Shown: positions 47,328 through 60,093, numbered from the stretch's first letter. The stretch is 64,000 nt of DNA from Acanthosepion esculentum (GCA_964036315.1 OZ038478.1:139788860-139852859); one strand, 5' to 3'. Made by a program: numbers and translations. Notes: generated from the letters alone by a model not told the origin.

Positions 47328-47331
<4 letters not shown>

Positions 47332-47390
<59 letters not shown>
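47332..47390. repeat. (TA)n microsatellite
   Basis: About 58 bp of TA. Confidence 0.97.
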
Positions 47391-47392
<2 letters not shown>

Positions 47393-48230
47393 GCATTTAT
47401 CTATCCTGAACCGCTATTTATTTTTGCAAGAAAAAGAATGGTATTTTTTTAAAAATTACTTAAAATTTATTAGCAAGTCTAATGGCTAAGTCAGTCTCTA
47501 AAGAAGAGAGCAGAATTGATGAAATGGATGCTTGGAAAAGTAAAAAAATAATATAAATATTTCATACACGAAATTTTAATCTGCATGATGAAATGTTTGT
47601 TGATTTGAGGTTGTATTAAATAATTAATTACGGTCGCTAACAAAAAAGTTGGCAAGATGACAATTAAAAATTTTTTTTTCTCTCCAAATTTTTATCTAAT
47701 TTATTCCTATTAGCAGAGAACCGTGCCATTTTTATAGACTATTCATTTGTTGAATGAAAAGAAGTTGCCACAATAACGCTGGAAAATATCTGAACAATGA
47801 CTTGCTTAGGAAATGCTGCATGTTCAAATTGAATTTGGTCTGTTCTATCTATCTATCTATCTATCTATCTATCCTGAGGCCAGTGTACTAATGATGAGGG
47901 GGAATACGTTGATGATATAGGTATTCATAGTTCCTGATGACAAAGTTGCTGGTGATAAGTATTCATACTTGGGATAAAATGAACTTGAACCAAAAAATCA
48001 ACATTCTTTTTCTCTTGTTTTGTTTCCTTTGGGATGATTACATTCGCCGGTGTCACAAGTAATTCTCTGAACGTGTTCCAGTTGAACACGCTATATATAA
48101 TTCTCATTGCAAATTGTATCTGTTACATTGTAGTTTCGGCATTGCTTTGGTTTTCTTTAGTTTCTGTAGTTTTACTCTTAAGCAGCATACGGCTAAAATG
48201 TGGTCGCTTCCACAGTAGGTACTTGAGTAT
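47391..48230. other. Stretch without recognisable genes
   Basis: AT-rich, with a (TATC)n run at 47847-47872. Nothing else recognised. Confidence 0.4.
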
Positions 48231-48233
48231 ATT

Positions 48234-48548
48234 TTATAGTGTAAAACTGTGTTTGTTAACCTTCCTTTGATAATTATGCAAAAAAAAGTAGTTCTTAATG
48301 TCTCCCACAAGCTTCTCATTGTCCATAAGAATCTTGTATGTTTTTGAAATTTGTTGTCTTTTACTGTGCACCATTGGATTCATCTTTCGGACCTTGACAA
48401 CTATTTTGGCATCGTGTTCTTTTCTGACCTTAGCATTCAGCTTTCCCATGATGATGAAAAATTTCTGTGATTTACTAGGCATTATCCAGTGAGCTGGATT
48501 TCTTCCTCCAAGCTTTTTATTTGTCTGTGTGTATTCAATAACTGACAT
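48234..48548 (-). pseudogene. Possible LINE endonuclease fragment
   Basis: A 104-codon minus-strand frame contains FFIIMGKLNAKVRKEHDAKI, which resembles the I(I/V)MGDLNAKVGK strand of APE endonucleases in CR1/RTE-type LINEs, with K for the catalytic D. The rest has no clear match. A weak call. Confidence 0.35.
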
Positions 48549-49485
48549 TTTAAAGGTTCCTCTTTCAGCTTAACTAAAAGAATTCTACCAGAAAACAAAA
48601 TAAACACGTCTTCACGATATTATCTACTATTAACTCTACTCCACTTTTATTTTTCTCTGCCTACAGATATGATACTGTGTGCATCACACACGACCAGAAT
48701 GGTAATATCTACACTATTCATTTCCTACTTGATCAATCACTTTTACTGCATATTTTGGAAAGTAATTTGAATTATTTAAGAGCGCACATACCTTAATATA
48801 TATATATATAGACAGACTCTAAAAACTGCAAATTTAATATCAAATTATTACAATTTAATCATGATAAAAGCATTTAAATCTCGATTCCTTAAAGTATAAA
48901 TAAATCATTTGATGAAATTGTGAATTAAAGTTACCTTCATACTAATATACATAAATAAAATTATAAAATCTCAGTGTAAAACTTTTCAACGAGATTAATA
49001 TGTCGTTCCATTACCGATACAATTTGGAAAGCCATTGAAAAAGACAAATAAAATTGATCTCGATTAGTACAATATTTAATTTCAGGCACTACTGTCCATC
49101 CGAAATAAAAAATAACATATTTTGAAAAATACAGTTGACAAGAGGATTAGCTATCATATGATGAACCTTCGACATGGTCTGTGGCATTTTTATTGCCTTG
49201 TAACCGACCAGAATTATTTATTTCTTTTTACTGTATACATTTATTCAGCAGATACTGTAACGATAATAAGTCATTAAATTGAAATGAATGGTTGGTACTA
49301 AAACAACATAAAAAAAGATATTACACCAAAATAAATCTTTCTGGTCACTAAATGTAAAACTAATTTCCCACCAACTATTTTCAGTTTAGTAAGCAAGGCT
49401 TACCAAAATGAACTGAAGTTTCAAAACACTATCAGTAACGGTAGACTTTATGATTTAAATTCCCCCTTGCAGAAATTGGCCCAGC
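48549..49485. other. Stretch without recognisable genes
   Basis: AT-rich, nothing recognised. Confidence 0.4.
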
Positions 49486-49488
49486 CGG

Positions 49489-49614
<126 letters not shown>

Positions 49615-50019
49615 GCAATAGGTAAAGTAGTAGTGTAGTTGTGGTAGTATAGCTGTGGCAACTATTGAATACATAGATGATTTAAGACTATTTGATAGAG
49701 GATTGATTGTTTATGGCCAGAAAGATAAAGCGCTTTCCGAATTGGAAAATGCTCAAGGTTGCTTTTTGGAAGCACACTAAGAATAATTTAATTCTGGACA
49801 CATATCAAAGTCACCGGAAATTTCGGCGTCTGCAGGAGATGTAATAACGAGGCAGTTGGCTACTGAAAAGGTCGGTAATCACGTAAATGAACGAGATCAT
49901 TCATCAATTCACATCCCACTTAAAAACTGATGCTACTCAACTCATCGTAGTTAAATGCATTGTAAAGTATACACTACAGTCCATAAAGTCTTGTGCTTAT
50001 CGACCAACAAATAGACCAT

Positions 50020-50994
50020 TACAAAGGTGGGCTGAAAAGTTCATAAGCTGACTATGAAGGAATGATGCTAGAGCTATGAAATCTTTCACCTCTTCTATTA
50101 ATAGCTGCTTTATTTCTTTCCAGGTAAACTGACATCTGACTGTTTAAAGACGAATGAGGAGAATAGGGAAGGTGATCAATTAATTCAATGCCAAAGTTAC
50201 GCACAGCAACCATTGAAACGAAGGAGCATTGTCCTAATGAAGCAATACACATTTCATCAGTTTTCCTGGGCCTTTAGCCTTGATAGCTTTTCATAACTGT
50301 CTCAGCAAGTTAGCATATTACTCTCCATTGACAGTGTGGAAAGGTTGAAGATAGTCAATAAATACTGTGCCTTTTGTGTCTCAGATGAAATAACATTGGC
50401 CTTCTTTGGAGCATGGATTTTCTCTTTGTCTCTGGCACAAAGTGATACGCCCAACATTCAATGGCACAAGCTGCCAACAATTTCAAATTTTCACGTGATG
50501 AGTCTGATGCGCTTTCGACGAGGTTACAGAAACTTTCTTCCTGCCAAGTTCATTGTACAGAATATTCTCAACTCTCTCACAGGTTATGCTAATAGCATTA
50601 GCTATTTGATTTATAGTCAATCGTCTGTCATCCATCACCATGTGGTGAACACGATCCCTGTTTTCCTCGGTAGTGTCAGTTGTACGACGTCCAGACCTTG
50701 GCTCATCTTCATTAATTTCCCTTACTCTTCTAAATTCAGTTGCTCACTTTTGCACTGTTGATAAAGCTGGAGTGTCATCCCCTAATGTATCACGATGCTA
50801 AATTTTTACTATTTTCAAGAGTAGTCACTACTAGTTACTTTTGTAGTATTCTTTGAACAGACAGATGTCAGTTTAATCGGAAATAATTAATACAATTATT
50901 AAGAAGAAGAGTTGAGATTAATGCATGCAAGATTACACAGTTCTAATATCACTCCTTTATAATCAGCCTATGAACTTTTCAGCCTATCCTCGTA
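50020..50994 (-). mobile_element. mariner element with both TIRs and TA target duplication
   Basis: The 971-bp element (50022-50992) is bounded by TA on each side. Its ends are inverted repeats: GGGCTGAAAAGTTCATAAGC on the left and AGGCTGAAAAGTTCATAGGC on the minus strand at the right, about 32 of 39 bases matching. The minus-strand transposase reads EFRRVREINEDEPRSGRRTT, TTEENRDRVHHMVMDDRRLT, NQIANAISITCERVENIL, then ECWAYHFVPETKRKSM, GTVFIDYLQPFHTVNGE and a stop in place of Q before DNAP. The first catalytic D is lost (AIEC where TxDE is expected) and the third motif reads PYSPHSSL. It is shortened and dead. Confidence 0.9.
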
Positions 50995-51694
50995 TTTACA
51001 CCACAATGTGTGTTATTGAACAATAAAAGACTGTTCAGACTACCTCTTTAATGCGGACGTTTGGGCCTGTGTGTGGAGGCTGCGTCATTTTTTATGAAGC
51101 TATGGATCCAGTAAGGTGCTATGATCCTGAAGAGACATGACATTTTAGTAGATGTCTGTTATCGCGCAGGAGTCCAGCTTTCGGCTCTTCTCGCCTTACT
51201 GTTCATAAATCTTTGTATAATCTATCTATACATAAGCGACATGTTGGTAGTCAGTGTTGAGTGATCACCAATGTGGCCGAACATTAATTGGTAATAAATT
51301 TATGAAAACATAAAAATGTTATTATATAGTAGTTTGACGGTGTTGAAACGGTGGACTTCTTTTTCTTCTATTTTATATCCATAGACATTTTGTCAAGTCG
51401 AGTTTAAAATTTTTTCGTTTGGATGATGATAAACATTATCACTTCCAATTCAGGTCAAAATAAGTGTTATGTCGTCTAATTTTATTTAGATATATAATCA
51501 ACATAACAAGTATTACATAAACATTTATGCTAAGTGTGTTAATATACTTGCTGGAATGAGTACCTGAAAGAAATGTTTTCTTACTTGTACTCTACTGGTG
51601 GCTGTTCACATCAAAGTACTTCTTTTGTGAAGCTTTGTATTTTGTGAGATGTTAGTGTCATTGCTATAAACATTCTTATAACACATTTTTGGGA

Positions 51695-52290
51695 ATACCT
51701 TTCAGTAAAGTAGTTACGTGTTGCTGGTTATCAGCAAACATTTGTGCTTACAAGTCATTTTCAATTTTGGAAATAGCCCAGAATCGTAGGTGTTTAAGTC
51801 TTACGAACATGGTAGATGGCCTTTATTCTTAGCTAGGAACTAGGGAATACGTCAGAAGCATTATCATGATGGAGAATACAATTGCCAGGATAGATTTTAG
51901 TTTTTTTTTCCCTGTGAAAATTCTCGTAACATCATCACTTCCAAACAAACACGTTGATTGACAGTTTGTTTTTTGGCTAAGAGTTTTCTAGTAAACTATC
52001 CTTTTATTATCAAAGAAACCCTCAAGCAGGGTCTTTTTTATTACCTGGTCGTATTGAAAACTTTGATTCATCGCCAGTGACGAAACTGTTAAACATATTT
52101 GCATTATTGAAAAGATGAGAGGAAAGATAAAGCTGACATTGTTTCTGCTAAGCAGTCAAGATTCGAGGCACCAATTTTGAGAAAACTTTTTTTTCTATTT
52201 CCGAACGCCTATGTTAGATTCCGACCCACTACTTTCCACAACACATATTTTCTAATGTAAGTGAATTCGTTCTTCCTTAAGTTCCACATT
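51695..52290 (-). pseudogene. Second, heavily decayed mariner transposase
   Basis: No long frame survives, but the minus strand read in the appropriate registers gives VFSKLVPRILTA (about 52180), MFNSFVTGDES (about 52095-52065, first catalytic D), LLEGFFDNKRIVY, FLAKNKGHLP and GLFPKLKMTCKHK (about 51770). These match, in order, the WVPRILT, VTGDE, FFDYRGVVH, FLAKNK and DFFLFPKLK segments of mariner transposases. The last two catalytic aspartates are not recognisable. Ends not found. Confidence 0.65.
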
Positions 52291-52949
52291 ATCATCGCCA
52301 CATTTGGCTAGAAAAAACTTCGTGTAGATATCTTCCAAGTAGAATCTATTTTTAATGATAAACAACAAATAGTCATTGACCACTTAAAGGGTGGAAGCAT
52401 CTGAAAATTCTTAGCTCTTTTTCTTCCGAATTGACCAAACGTACTGAGCCAAGGTTAATAAAATTCAAAATGCTGTTGCTGTATTGTAGTTTGATTAAAG
52501 AAAATCAAATATGAGTTCATTTTCGTTGATTTCTCGCTTTCTTTGAAATAATTGGAGAGAGAATGTGAGTTTGAATTAAGGAGAAGGATTTTCTAGTTAA
52601 ATTATGTTAATAGTAGAACACTAACCATGGGTATATAGTACCCAGGGAACATTTTCCTATTTTTAATTACAATTTTCAGTACTTGATTGTCTTACCTAAA
52701 TAATATGTTGTTCAGTTCCTATTAATGTTAACACAAAGTACAAAGTTTGAAGTGCCTGGATGTAAAATATTTCAAATAAAGATTTATATTACTTTTTTTT
52801 ATATTTTCAAAATCGAGTATGATATACCCATGGTTAGTAGTGGTATAACTTTAATTGATGGTTAGTGTTCTAGTTTTAATGTCATGTCTCTACGATGTAG
52901 GCTACAACGGTTCTCCACTGATTTTTTTTTCATTTTCATGAGTTCATAG

Positions 52950-53110
52950 CAAAAAATTGTGGAATGGTTTGCCGTTGTTTTCTCCACAGATTTAAATTCA
53001 GAATAATCCCTTTTACTAGAATCCATTGACGGCTATAGAGATCAGTGTAGACTGCTATTTAACCCATAGAAAGGGAGTGAAGGAGAAAAGATGGATTCAT
53101 GCTAAGGCCA
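52950..53110 (-). repeat. SINE body fragment (tRNA-Arg-like family)
   Basis: Plus-strand TTTAACCCATAG...GGAGAAAAGATGGATTCAT and upstream GTTGTTTTCTCCACAGATTT parallel the copies at 57.1 and 57.4 kb. No tRNA head was recognised beyond 53110. Confidence 0.4.
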
Positions 53111-55350
53111 TTAATGCAAAGTTATCTACTCGCAGTGACATGATGTGACACAAGGTCGTTTTTAACGTGGGGTTACCATCGGCAAATCTCAAAATTGCCT
53201 GGCTCCATGGTGCCAGTATTCCACCAGCTTTCTCTTTTTTTTAGCGTAATGATTAAGGTACTGCCGCAAGGTTGGCGTTCCGGAGACCAGGCACCTTCTC
53301 CATTGATCAAAAGGAGAATAGATACCACACATTCATCTCGGCCAGAAGTTCGAGAAGCGAATAAAATACCAATCTTAGGTTTGGTTCAAGGCCACAAAGA
53401 TGGAGCACACAGTGAGGATCAAAATCATCACATAGTAATAATGGTTAAGCAGACTAGCTCGGAAACCATCACCCCACAAGGAGGCACCAAAGGGAATTAT
53501 TGCAAAATTAAAACCATCAGACTAAGCCGGAATTTGAACTCAGCTTGTCGAGTTTACTTTCAATTTTAAAGCTTGAATATCTGCCTTATTTATACTACCC
53601 ATTTTTTCTATTTCTGAATACTTTTCATTGAGCCATTCCTCTTTTGCCTGCCTCCATTTGTTTTTAATTTCTTTGTGTAATATACTATATTCTGGACCAT
53701 ATCTTTGTAATTTTTTGCTGTTTCCTTTCCATTATACCGAGAATTTTATCTGGCATTCACTCATTTTTCCTACGTTTACTTTTCCTTGAGATGAACTCAT
53801 TTGCTGATACCACTAAAGCTTGTCTTACGTATGTCACCTTCCATTCTCATTTAATTCAATGTATTTGATTTTAAGACTGTCAGTATACATCTCTTAGCCA
53901 TATGGGTCATTCAATAGTCTGTCGTGTTGGAATTTGGGTGATGCTTTAGCCTACATTAATTTATGTAGTTTTATTCTGAGGTCATACATGACTTGAAGGT
54001 GGTCACTCTCACAGTCGGCATTCCATTCCCTGCTTTATATTACTGGATCACAAATATGCTTGCACAAAAAAAATTGAATCGTTATTTAGTAGAAATTTCT
54101 GCTGAGGTCTTGGTAAAATTGGACGAATATCAGAACACTTTGTTAGATTTTATTATGAACATCGTTTTTACAATGACATTGGTAATTACCGTGCGATGTT
54201 GGTAAAACGTTCAATATATACTAATATTAACAGGAACAATATATCGTATGATTTTTAGTTGATAACTTATTTTGGAGAGTTTTACCACTTAGACAAACGT
54301 AATACAACATAATCTTATATTACGAATATTATTTATGAATAAATCCAAAAGATACAAGGCAAAGAAACATTTTTAATTAACACAATATCCTATATACCGG
54401 AATACATTATTTTATACGTTAATTTGGTTTCCTCGGCTTTCTATAACCTTCACCAGACTTTCATCTATTTATTTATACTGTTTCCATTTTTAAATTATTT
54501 GCAGCATTTTTGTTTTGTTTCGCAGAAATATTTGTTTAAACATTACCTTCTCTTTTTATGAATATAATTATATTCTAAAAGTCTTACCAACATCCGTTGG
54601 TGAATACTAATTTTATTGTGAAAACGTTAACTTGCATAATAAAATGTGACACTCTGCTGCTGTGACTAGTACAGCCGACATACTAGCCACACAGACTTTG
54701 TTGTGTAGATTACCTTTTTTTATATACCAAATCACATCGGCTCCACACTGAGGATGATAATTCAAATTTTTCTTCCGAGCTTAAATCAGTCAGCCGTATC
54801 TAATAATGACAGTGAAAGTAGGTATTCATTTAAATCAATCAAGCCAAACAAGTTTTACTTTTACAAGATTATGTGGAATTTTTCTTTTGAAAGCGTATTG
54901 TGTTAGTCATAAATGTCATTTCTGTCTGTCCCTCTTTAGTGAACAATATATATTAATATATAATCGTGTGCATGTAGCTATAGATATTTATTTAACATAG
55001 CTAGCATGGTAAAAGGCTCAATGATCACTGAGTGTTTATAACAATTACTTTATAACACTTGCACTCATAGGCACAACATCAGGTAGTTGTGGACAGCGAT
55101 GTATACTCAGCTTGTCTTGAAGACCACTACACTGAATGAAACCCTAATTCATCCTGGATACTCTCTGTAATATAGATTTAAGCCAAGATAAGTTAAAACG
55201 ATCATTTAAAAATGATATAATTCGCTCATTATTGGATAATTCCACTTTAAAAAAATAAAGAAAGAAAAAAATTAAAAGGATTAAACTCAAGCACACCTAA
55301 ATAAATATCTACAGGTCGTGAAGTAACAATTATAGATCAATATTTCTAGC
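53111..55350. other. Stretch without recognisable genes
   Basis: A 124-codon frame (53195-53569) is more GC-rich than its surroundings but has no recognised domain. AATTTGAACTCAGC near 53530 resembles an inverted box B. The rest is AT-rich DNA. Confidence 0.35.
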
Positions 55351-55357
55351 TAATATA

Positions 55358-56217
55358 GGGTGTTCCAATAACTTGGACCGATTTTCAATGTGAATTAAGT
55401 TAAGCGTCCAATGATTTTTTTCTTTTTCTTTCAGATTTAACAACTTAAGTCTTCGGCAATTTTAACCCTAGAAGGATTAACAATCAAACAACGTGTTAAA
55501 GTTATCGAAGCCTATTACGAAAATGGATGTTCAAATTTATAAATATACGGCCCAATGATTCTGCTAGCAAAAATGCACATCAAACAGTGACCTTTTGTGG
55601 GTGCAGTGGCTTTTCAACAATCGTCCTTGGATTTTCATCAGCCCAAATGCGACAATTCTGCTTATTATCGAATCCACCAAGATGAAAATAGGCTTCATCA
55701 CTAAAGAGGATTTTGTTTCGAAAAATATTCATTAGCTTGTCTTTGCTGGTGCACCCAATTGAATGTACGTTGCTCCAATTGGTCAGCCGGTTGCAGTTCT
55801 TGTGTCAATAGATTTTTGTAAATGTGTAGAGACAATACTTTTTCAAAATTCGATTTCGGCTACATTCTCGTGTACTGCAGCAATGTTTTCAGCTGAACAA
55901 AGTAAACGAGCACGCAATGGTATTTTCACATCTGCCACCGACTCAGTTTGTTTGAACTTACGAACAATTTTTCCAATTGCACTCTCGGTTGTTCGATTAT
56001 GTTGACCAAAAAAATCGCAAACTGCGCGAAATGCATTTCTGTTTGATCGTCCATTTTCGTAATAGGCTTCGATAACTTTAACACGTTGTTTGATTGTTAA
56101 TCTTTCCATGGTTGAAATTGCCAAAGACGTAAGTTGTTAAATCTGAAAGAAAAAGAAATCATTAGACGCTTAAACGTAATTCACATTTAAAATCGATCCA
56201 AGCTATTGGTACAACCC
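55358..56217 (-). mobile_element. Foldback derivative of a mariner-type transposon
   Basis: About 178-bp inverted arms (55358-55535 and 56217-56041) contain not only the terminal repeat but also the 5' leader and the first 17 or so codons of the transposase. The minus strand then reads MERLTIKQRVKVIEAYYENG, FFGQHNRTTESAIGKIVRKF, SAENIAAVHENVAEIEF and, after frameshifts, ILFSDEAYFHLGGFDNKQNC (first catalytic D), RIWADENPRTIVEKPLHPQK, ending at an IGPYI-like strand. The 3' half with the other catalytic residues is gone and is replaced by an inverted copy of the 5' end. Flanking ATA is compatible with a TA target. The family is an IS630-Tc1-mariner type distinct from the DD34D copies above. Confidence 0.88.
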
Positions 56218-56634
56218 ATATCTATTCTTTAATGGAGGAACCATATTGGTCCGAATCAGCTATGGATTTAATAAGCAGGATAGATTCGTATATCTAGCCT
56301 TGGGTGGAAACGGGTCTGAAAGAAGGGAAACTAAGTTAAAAACCGAAAATAAATCTTAAACTGTTATTTTTTTAACAGTGGGGTTCACCCTGTATAAGGC
56401 CACAATATGATTTAATATATTTGTCGGTCACGCTATTGACTTTTCCTTTTTTAGATAATGAGTTATTCTGATGATTATGAGATTCATTGATTAGATTTAT
56501 TTTCTGCTGGCTTATAAAGCCTTTGTGTGTTATCTAAAGCCGAAACATGTGTTGATTGTAAGTATAATTCTTTTATTTTGTGAGGGAATATGGCATTGAC
56601 AAGATTTTGAGAATAAAAATTGATTTTTCCAGAT

Positions 56635-56800
56635 ACACGGCCAACTATTTAATCCATAGCTGTAGAGGAGATGGATTCATACGTTTTCCAACGGTATTTG
56701 CCGCTGGAATTCGAATTCGGTCCTCCAATTCCTCATTTCGAACTGCTATCCATTGCACCAGTGACTATGAGAACACAGACACTTAATCTAATCGAAGTTA
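56635..56800 (-). mobile_element. tRNA-Arg-like SINE, copy 2
   Basis: Minus strand: GGTGCAATGGATAGCAGTTC (box A-like, as in tRNA-Arg), then CCGAATTCGAATTCC (box B-like), then GGCAAATACCGTTGG and ATGAATCCATCTCC...AGCTATGGATTAAAT. Box spacing is about 45 nt. Confidence 0.6.
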
Positions 56801-57104
56801 CAATAACAACGAGATCATCAACAATAAAACGCTCTTTATTTATTTTGCTTCGTGGGTACCTCTCCGTGGTCTAATGAGGAGTAAGCTGTTCTCGCAGAAG
56901 ATTACCATTGAGTAGTGATTTCGATCGTCACTTGTATTTCAGTACTATCTCGATGCCTCTCAATTTGGCTCTGGGTTTGATTTATTAAGGCTTACAAAAT
57001 ATCAAATACGCTTTACAGTAAAGCGATATTCCCTTTCATGCTATGTGACTTCAGGATGTAGGTGATGATGACTCTCTCTACAGATTCATTTTTTGAATAA
57101 TTGT

Positions 57105-57270
57105 ATATTGCCATGATTTCTTGGGAAAGAGACGAAAGAGTTTTCCGTTGCCTTTTCCGCAGATTTCCATTCAGAGTAGTTTTTTCCTCTTCCCTAGCTG
57201 CTATCCAAATCTAGACACTTCAGTCTCCTTGTCATTTAATCCAGATCTGGGAGGAGAAGAGATGATTGGT
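57105..57270 (-). mobile_element. SINE body fragment, ends in (TTGG)n
   Basis: TTTCCGCAGATTTCCATTCA and CATTTAATCCAGATCTGGGA...GGAGAAGAGATG match the body of this SINE family. The tRNA head is replaced by (TTGG)n at about 57268-57286. Confidence 0.5.
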
Positions 57271-57394
57271 TGGTTGGTTGGTTAGGTAGTTGTTTTTGGT
57301 TAGCGGTATATCAATCTTTGTGGATTATTTAATGCCGAAATCTAAATATTTTTACGCAATTGGAGATAATAATGGTTTTAGTGATACAATTCTT

Positions 57395-57550
57395 ACAAAT
57401 TAACCCATAGCTGGAGGGGTGGGGAGAAGCGGCAGATTCTTATCTTTCCCAATGATATTTGTGCCGAATGGAATATAACAAACCCAACTGGAATTGAAAC
57501 TCGGTTCTCCGATTTAAAATTCCGGACCATTATCCATTACGCCATCCACA
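57395..57550 (-). mobile_element. tRNA-Arg-like SINE, copy 3
   Basis: Minus strand: TGGCGTAATGGATAATGGTC (box A-like), GAGTTTCAATTCC (box B-like), then CATTGGGAAAGATAAGAATC and CCAGCTATGGGTTAAT. The best-preserved head in this family. Confidence 0.65.
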
Positions 57551-57639
57551 CCAGGCATTTCCAAGCGGTCAATCATCTAGGTACTGATCAGGCTGGACAT
57601 TGCTTAACTTCGTTGATTGTACAGGTACCGGTATTTCAA

Positions 57640-57800
57640 CCTGATGTAGCCGTAAGCCGAGAAGAGATATATCCATGTCTTTCCCAACAGCATTTGTGTG
57701 AACGCGACAGACTAAACCGCGATTTGAACTCGATTCGCCGATTTCACTTTCTGCGCAGATAAATACCTGTACTTCATAAAGCGATGGCTAACATATTCGT
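57640..57800 (-). mobile_element. tRNA-Arg-like SINE, copy 4
   Basis: Minus strand: GCTTTATGAAGTACAGGTAT (degenerate box A), AATCGAGTTCAAATCGCGG (box B), then CTGTTGGGAAAGACATGGAT. Body shorter than in copy 3. Confidence 0.55.
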
Positions 57801-57817
57801 ATAACAGGTCACTTTCT

Positions 57818-57819
57818 GC

Positions 57820-57859
<40 letters not shown>

Positions 57860-57861
57860 TG
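57818..57861. repeat. (AAT)n microsatellite
   Basis: About 14 units. Confidence 0.97.
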
Positions 57862-58170
57862 TCCATGTGTCAGAAAAATGTTTGCTTACTAGATATCGAC
57901 ATTAACGAATTTCGCAAATCGATCTTATCCGGGGAGATTTAATCATTGAATAGGTCGTTGTTAAGCAAGCTAATATCTAAGCCGTTATGAATAACTTAGA
58001 TCCTAATTTCGGGCTCCTTTAACGTGTCCGTGTGCCAATGCTTACTTTGTAAAGATTGGCGTTAGTATACACAAATCTTTTCAAGTTTATGGAAGTACCT
58101 TCACAAATCAAGACGTTGAAAGCCTTACATATGATATCTCAGTTGGCTTCGTTCTAACAGCACAATAGCC

Positions 58171-58198
58171 AAAAAAAAAAAAAAAAAAAAAAAAAAAA
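58171..58198. repeat. Poly(A) run, about 28 bp
   Basis: Uninterrupted A run. It could be a retroposon tail, but I see no body on the left. Confidence 0.9.
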
Positions 58199-58314
58199 CA
58201 TCAAACTAAATAAATAGCTTGTAACTTTCAGTACCTCTAAAACCAAGCGTGTATTATTTCATGAACACTAATCAGAACCGGAGCTTTATTCCATTACAAT
58301 GAACAGTGGTACCC

Positions 58315-58640
58315 TCAACGAAGTGCAATACTTTGAACGTCTAATGGGATGTTCACTCCAGACCCCAAGTGGAACCCATACATACGACCCTTTCTTAAAG
58401 AAGCTGAAAAATAGACGTATCTAACTTCTGCCATACATTAGATTTACAAGAGTTAGATTAGACCGAAAATGGAGTAGTTCTGCCTTATCTGGACTGGAGC
58501 TGCTCAACATTCTTTACAGCCGTGACGTAGTTCAAAATCTTTTAGGCAGCCTTGTGAGAGATGTAAACAGTTTTAACCTCTTCAAGTTAGGGATCACTCA
58601 TTATTTTCTTAATCCTCATAATATTCACCGCATTCTATCT
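58315..58640 (+). pseudogene. LINE reverse-transcriptase 3' fragment
   Basis: Plus-strand registers give MFTPDPKWNPYIRPFLKEAE, then YLTSAI.IYKS.IRPKME (dots are stops) and LIWTGAAQHSL. These match the post-palm segment TPDLKWNPYIR...YLTPESILYLYKSTIRPCMEYCCHIW of the CR1/jockey-like LINEs. Many stops. Confidence 0.65.
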
Positions 58641-59285
58641 TTTTCTATTCACATTACACACCTCATTTAGTAACTCTCTACAACGAGTGGCATTTGAGTC
58701 TTGTATTGTGTGAACTTTATTAAAAAAAATGAATCGCGAAGTTCTTTGTTTCAGTACACTTTTCCTAGGAAATCAAGTTAATGTAAAATCATTGAAATAA
58801 TTGAACAATAATTAAGCCTGAAATAGAAGAAAAAATTATTGATATAAATAAAGACAAAAGACTGATACCCACAGTTTATTTCGCAATATTAAACGAATCA
58901 CATCGACATTTTGTTCGATTCTCTTTATTATTAGGATCGATTATTCTCAATTAAAATGTGCTTTGAATTTATTTTTCTCGTTCGTTAAACCTTTTCTGGA
59001 AATGTTTGATTAATTTCACACGTCCACAAACTCTTGTACACGTACATTGACTACAAATAATATTAAAAAAACAAAACGAAGTAACGATACAAAATAGAAT
59101 AATGGATAACATCGGAATAAAATTTTTGGATAAAAACTGTTAAAACATCACAAAGACAAAAAAATCAAAGCTTAAGCAAAAACTTACATTTACATACATG
59201 AATGAAGCACTTAACACACGTTTTAGTGTTGATATCAAATTTCGTACACTTTTATACATTTATTGTCTCAGGTAAATGCTGTCTT
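58641..59285. other. Stretch without recognisable features
   Basis: AT-rich, nothing recognised. Confidence 0.4.
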
Positions 59286-59287
59286 AT

Positions 59288-59296
59288 TATTATTAT

Positions 59297-59336
<40 letters not shown>
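59288..59336. repeat. (AAT)n microsatellite
   Basis: About 14 units, preceded by a short inverted (ATT)n. Confidence 0.97.
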
Positions 59337-59507
59337 CATTTATAAAATTGTCATTCAGAATTATATCAAATTATTTTTATTGGCAAGGAAATAACTAACA
59401 TTTTTTACAACATAAAGTTTTGAAAATATGGCCTTTGTATACAAACACACACAGACATATATATGTTTATATATAATAATGAGAGCTGGTCACTCGTATT
59501 CGAGAAT

Positions 59508-59920
59508 ACCTGTCTATTAGGGCGGCTAGCCAGTCCCTATTGCAGACGCTCGCTCAGGCGCATTTGTGTTTGTTCAACACCCATAGAGGCCACCTGTGGT
59601 TTATATTGCAACTATGCTGAGCAGACCTTAGTTACAGTTTATCGGAGAGAGCGGGTTATCTTGCGTGATCAGCAACCCGAACAAGGCCAGCACACTCAAT
59701 GACTTGCGACTTCGTGCTCGGACAGCTATCGACGGCCCCAAGTGTTCCATTTTCACTCACAATGCTTGGGTCACCCCGGGGTATCGTTTCAGACACTTTC
59801 TAAAATTGCTGCACGCTGGGATCGCCCCCTCCAGACCGATAACATCAGCAAATCTACATTTTGACAAATCAACCGTGCTGAGATTCTGAAAGCGAACGTT
59901 CTAACCACTCGACCACGCTC

Positions 59921-59924
<4 letters not shown>
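59508..59924 (-). mobile_element. Long tRNA-derived SINE, copy 2
   Basis: The minus strand starts GGGAGCGTGGTCGAGTGGTT, a good tRNA-like 5' end with box A. Box B is eroded. The body aligns with 7070-7485 to the end, including the CTCAGCATAGTTGCA and TGTTGAACAAACA segments. A (TA)n tract abuts its 5' side. Confidence 0.7.
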
Positions 59925-60014
<90 letters not shown>

Positions 60015-60035
60015 GTATGTATGAATATATATATG

Positions 60036-60093
<58 letters not shown>
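59922..60093. repeat. (TA)n microsatellite with TATG units
   Basis: About 80 bp TA, a (TATG)n patch, then about 50 bp TA. Confidence 0.97.

Noticed and set aside
53195..53569. 124-codon frame as a host exon
   Set aside because: No recognisable domain, no splice or start context, and it lies beside repeat-derived sequence.
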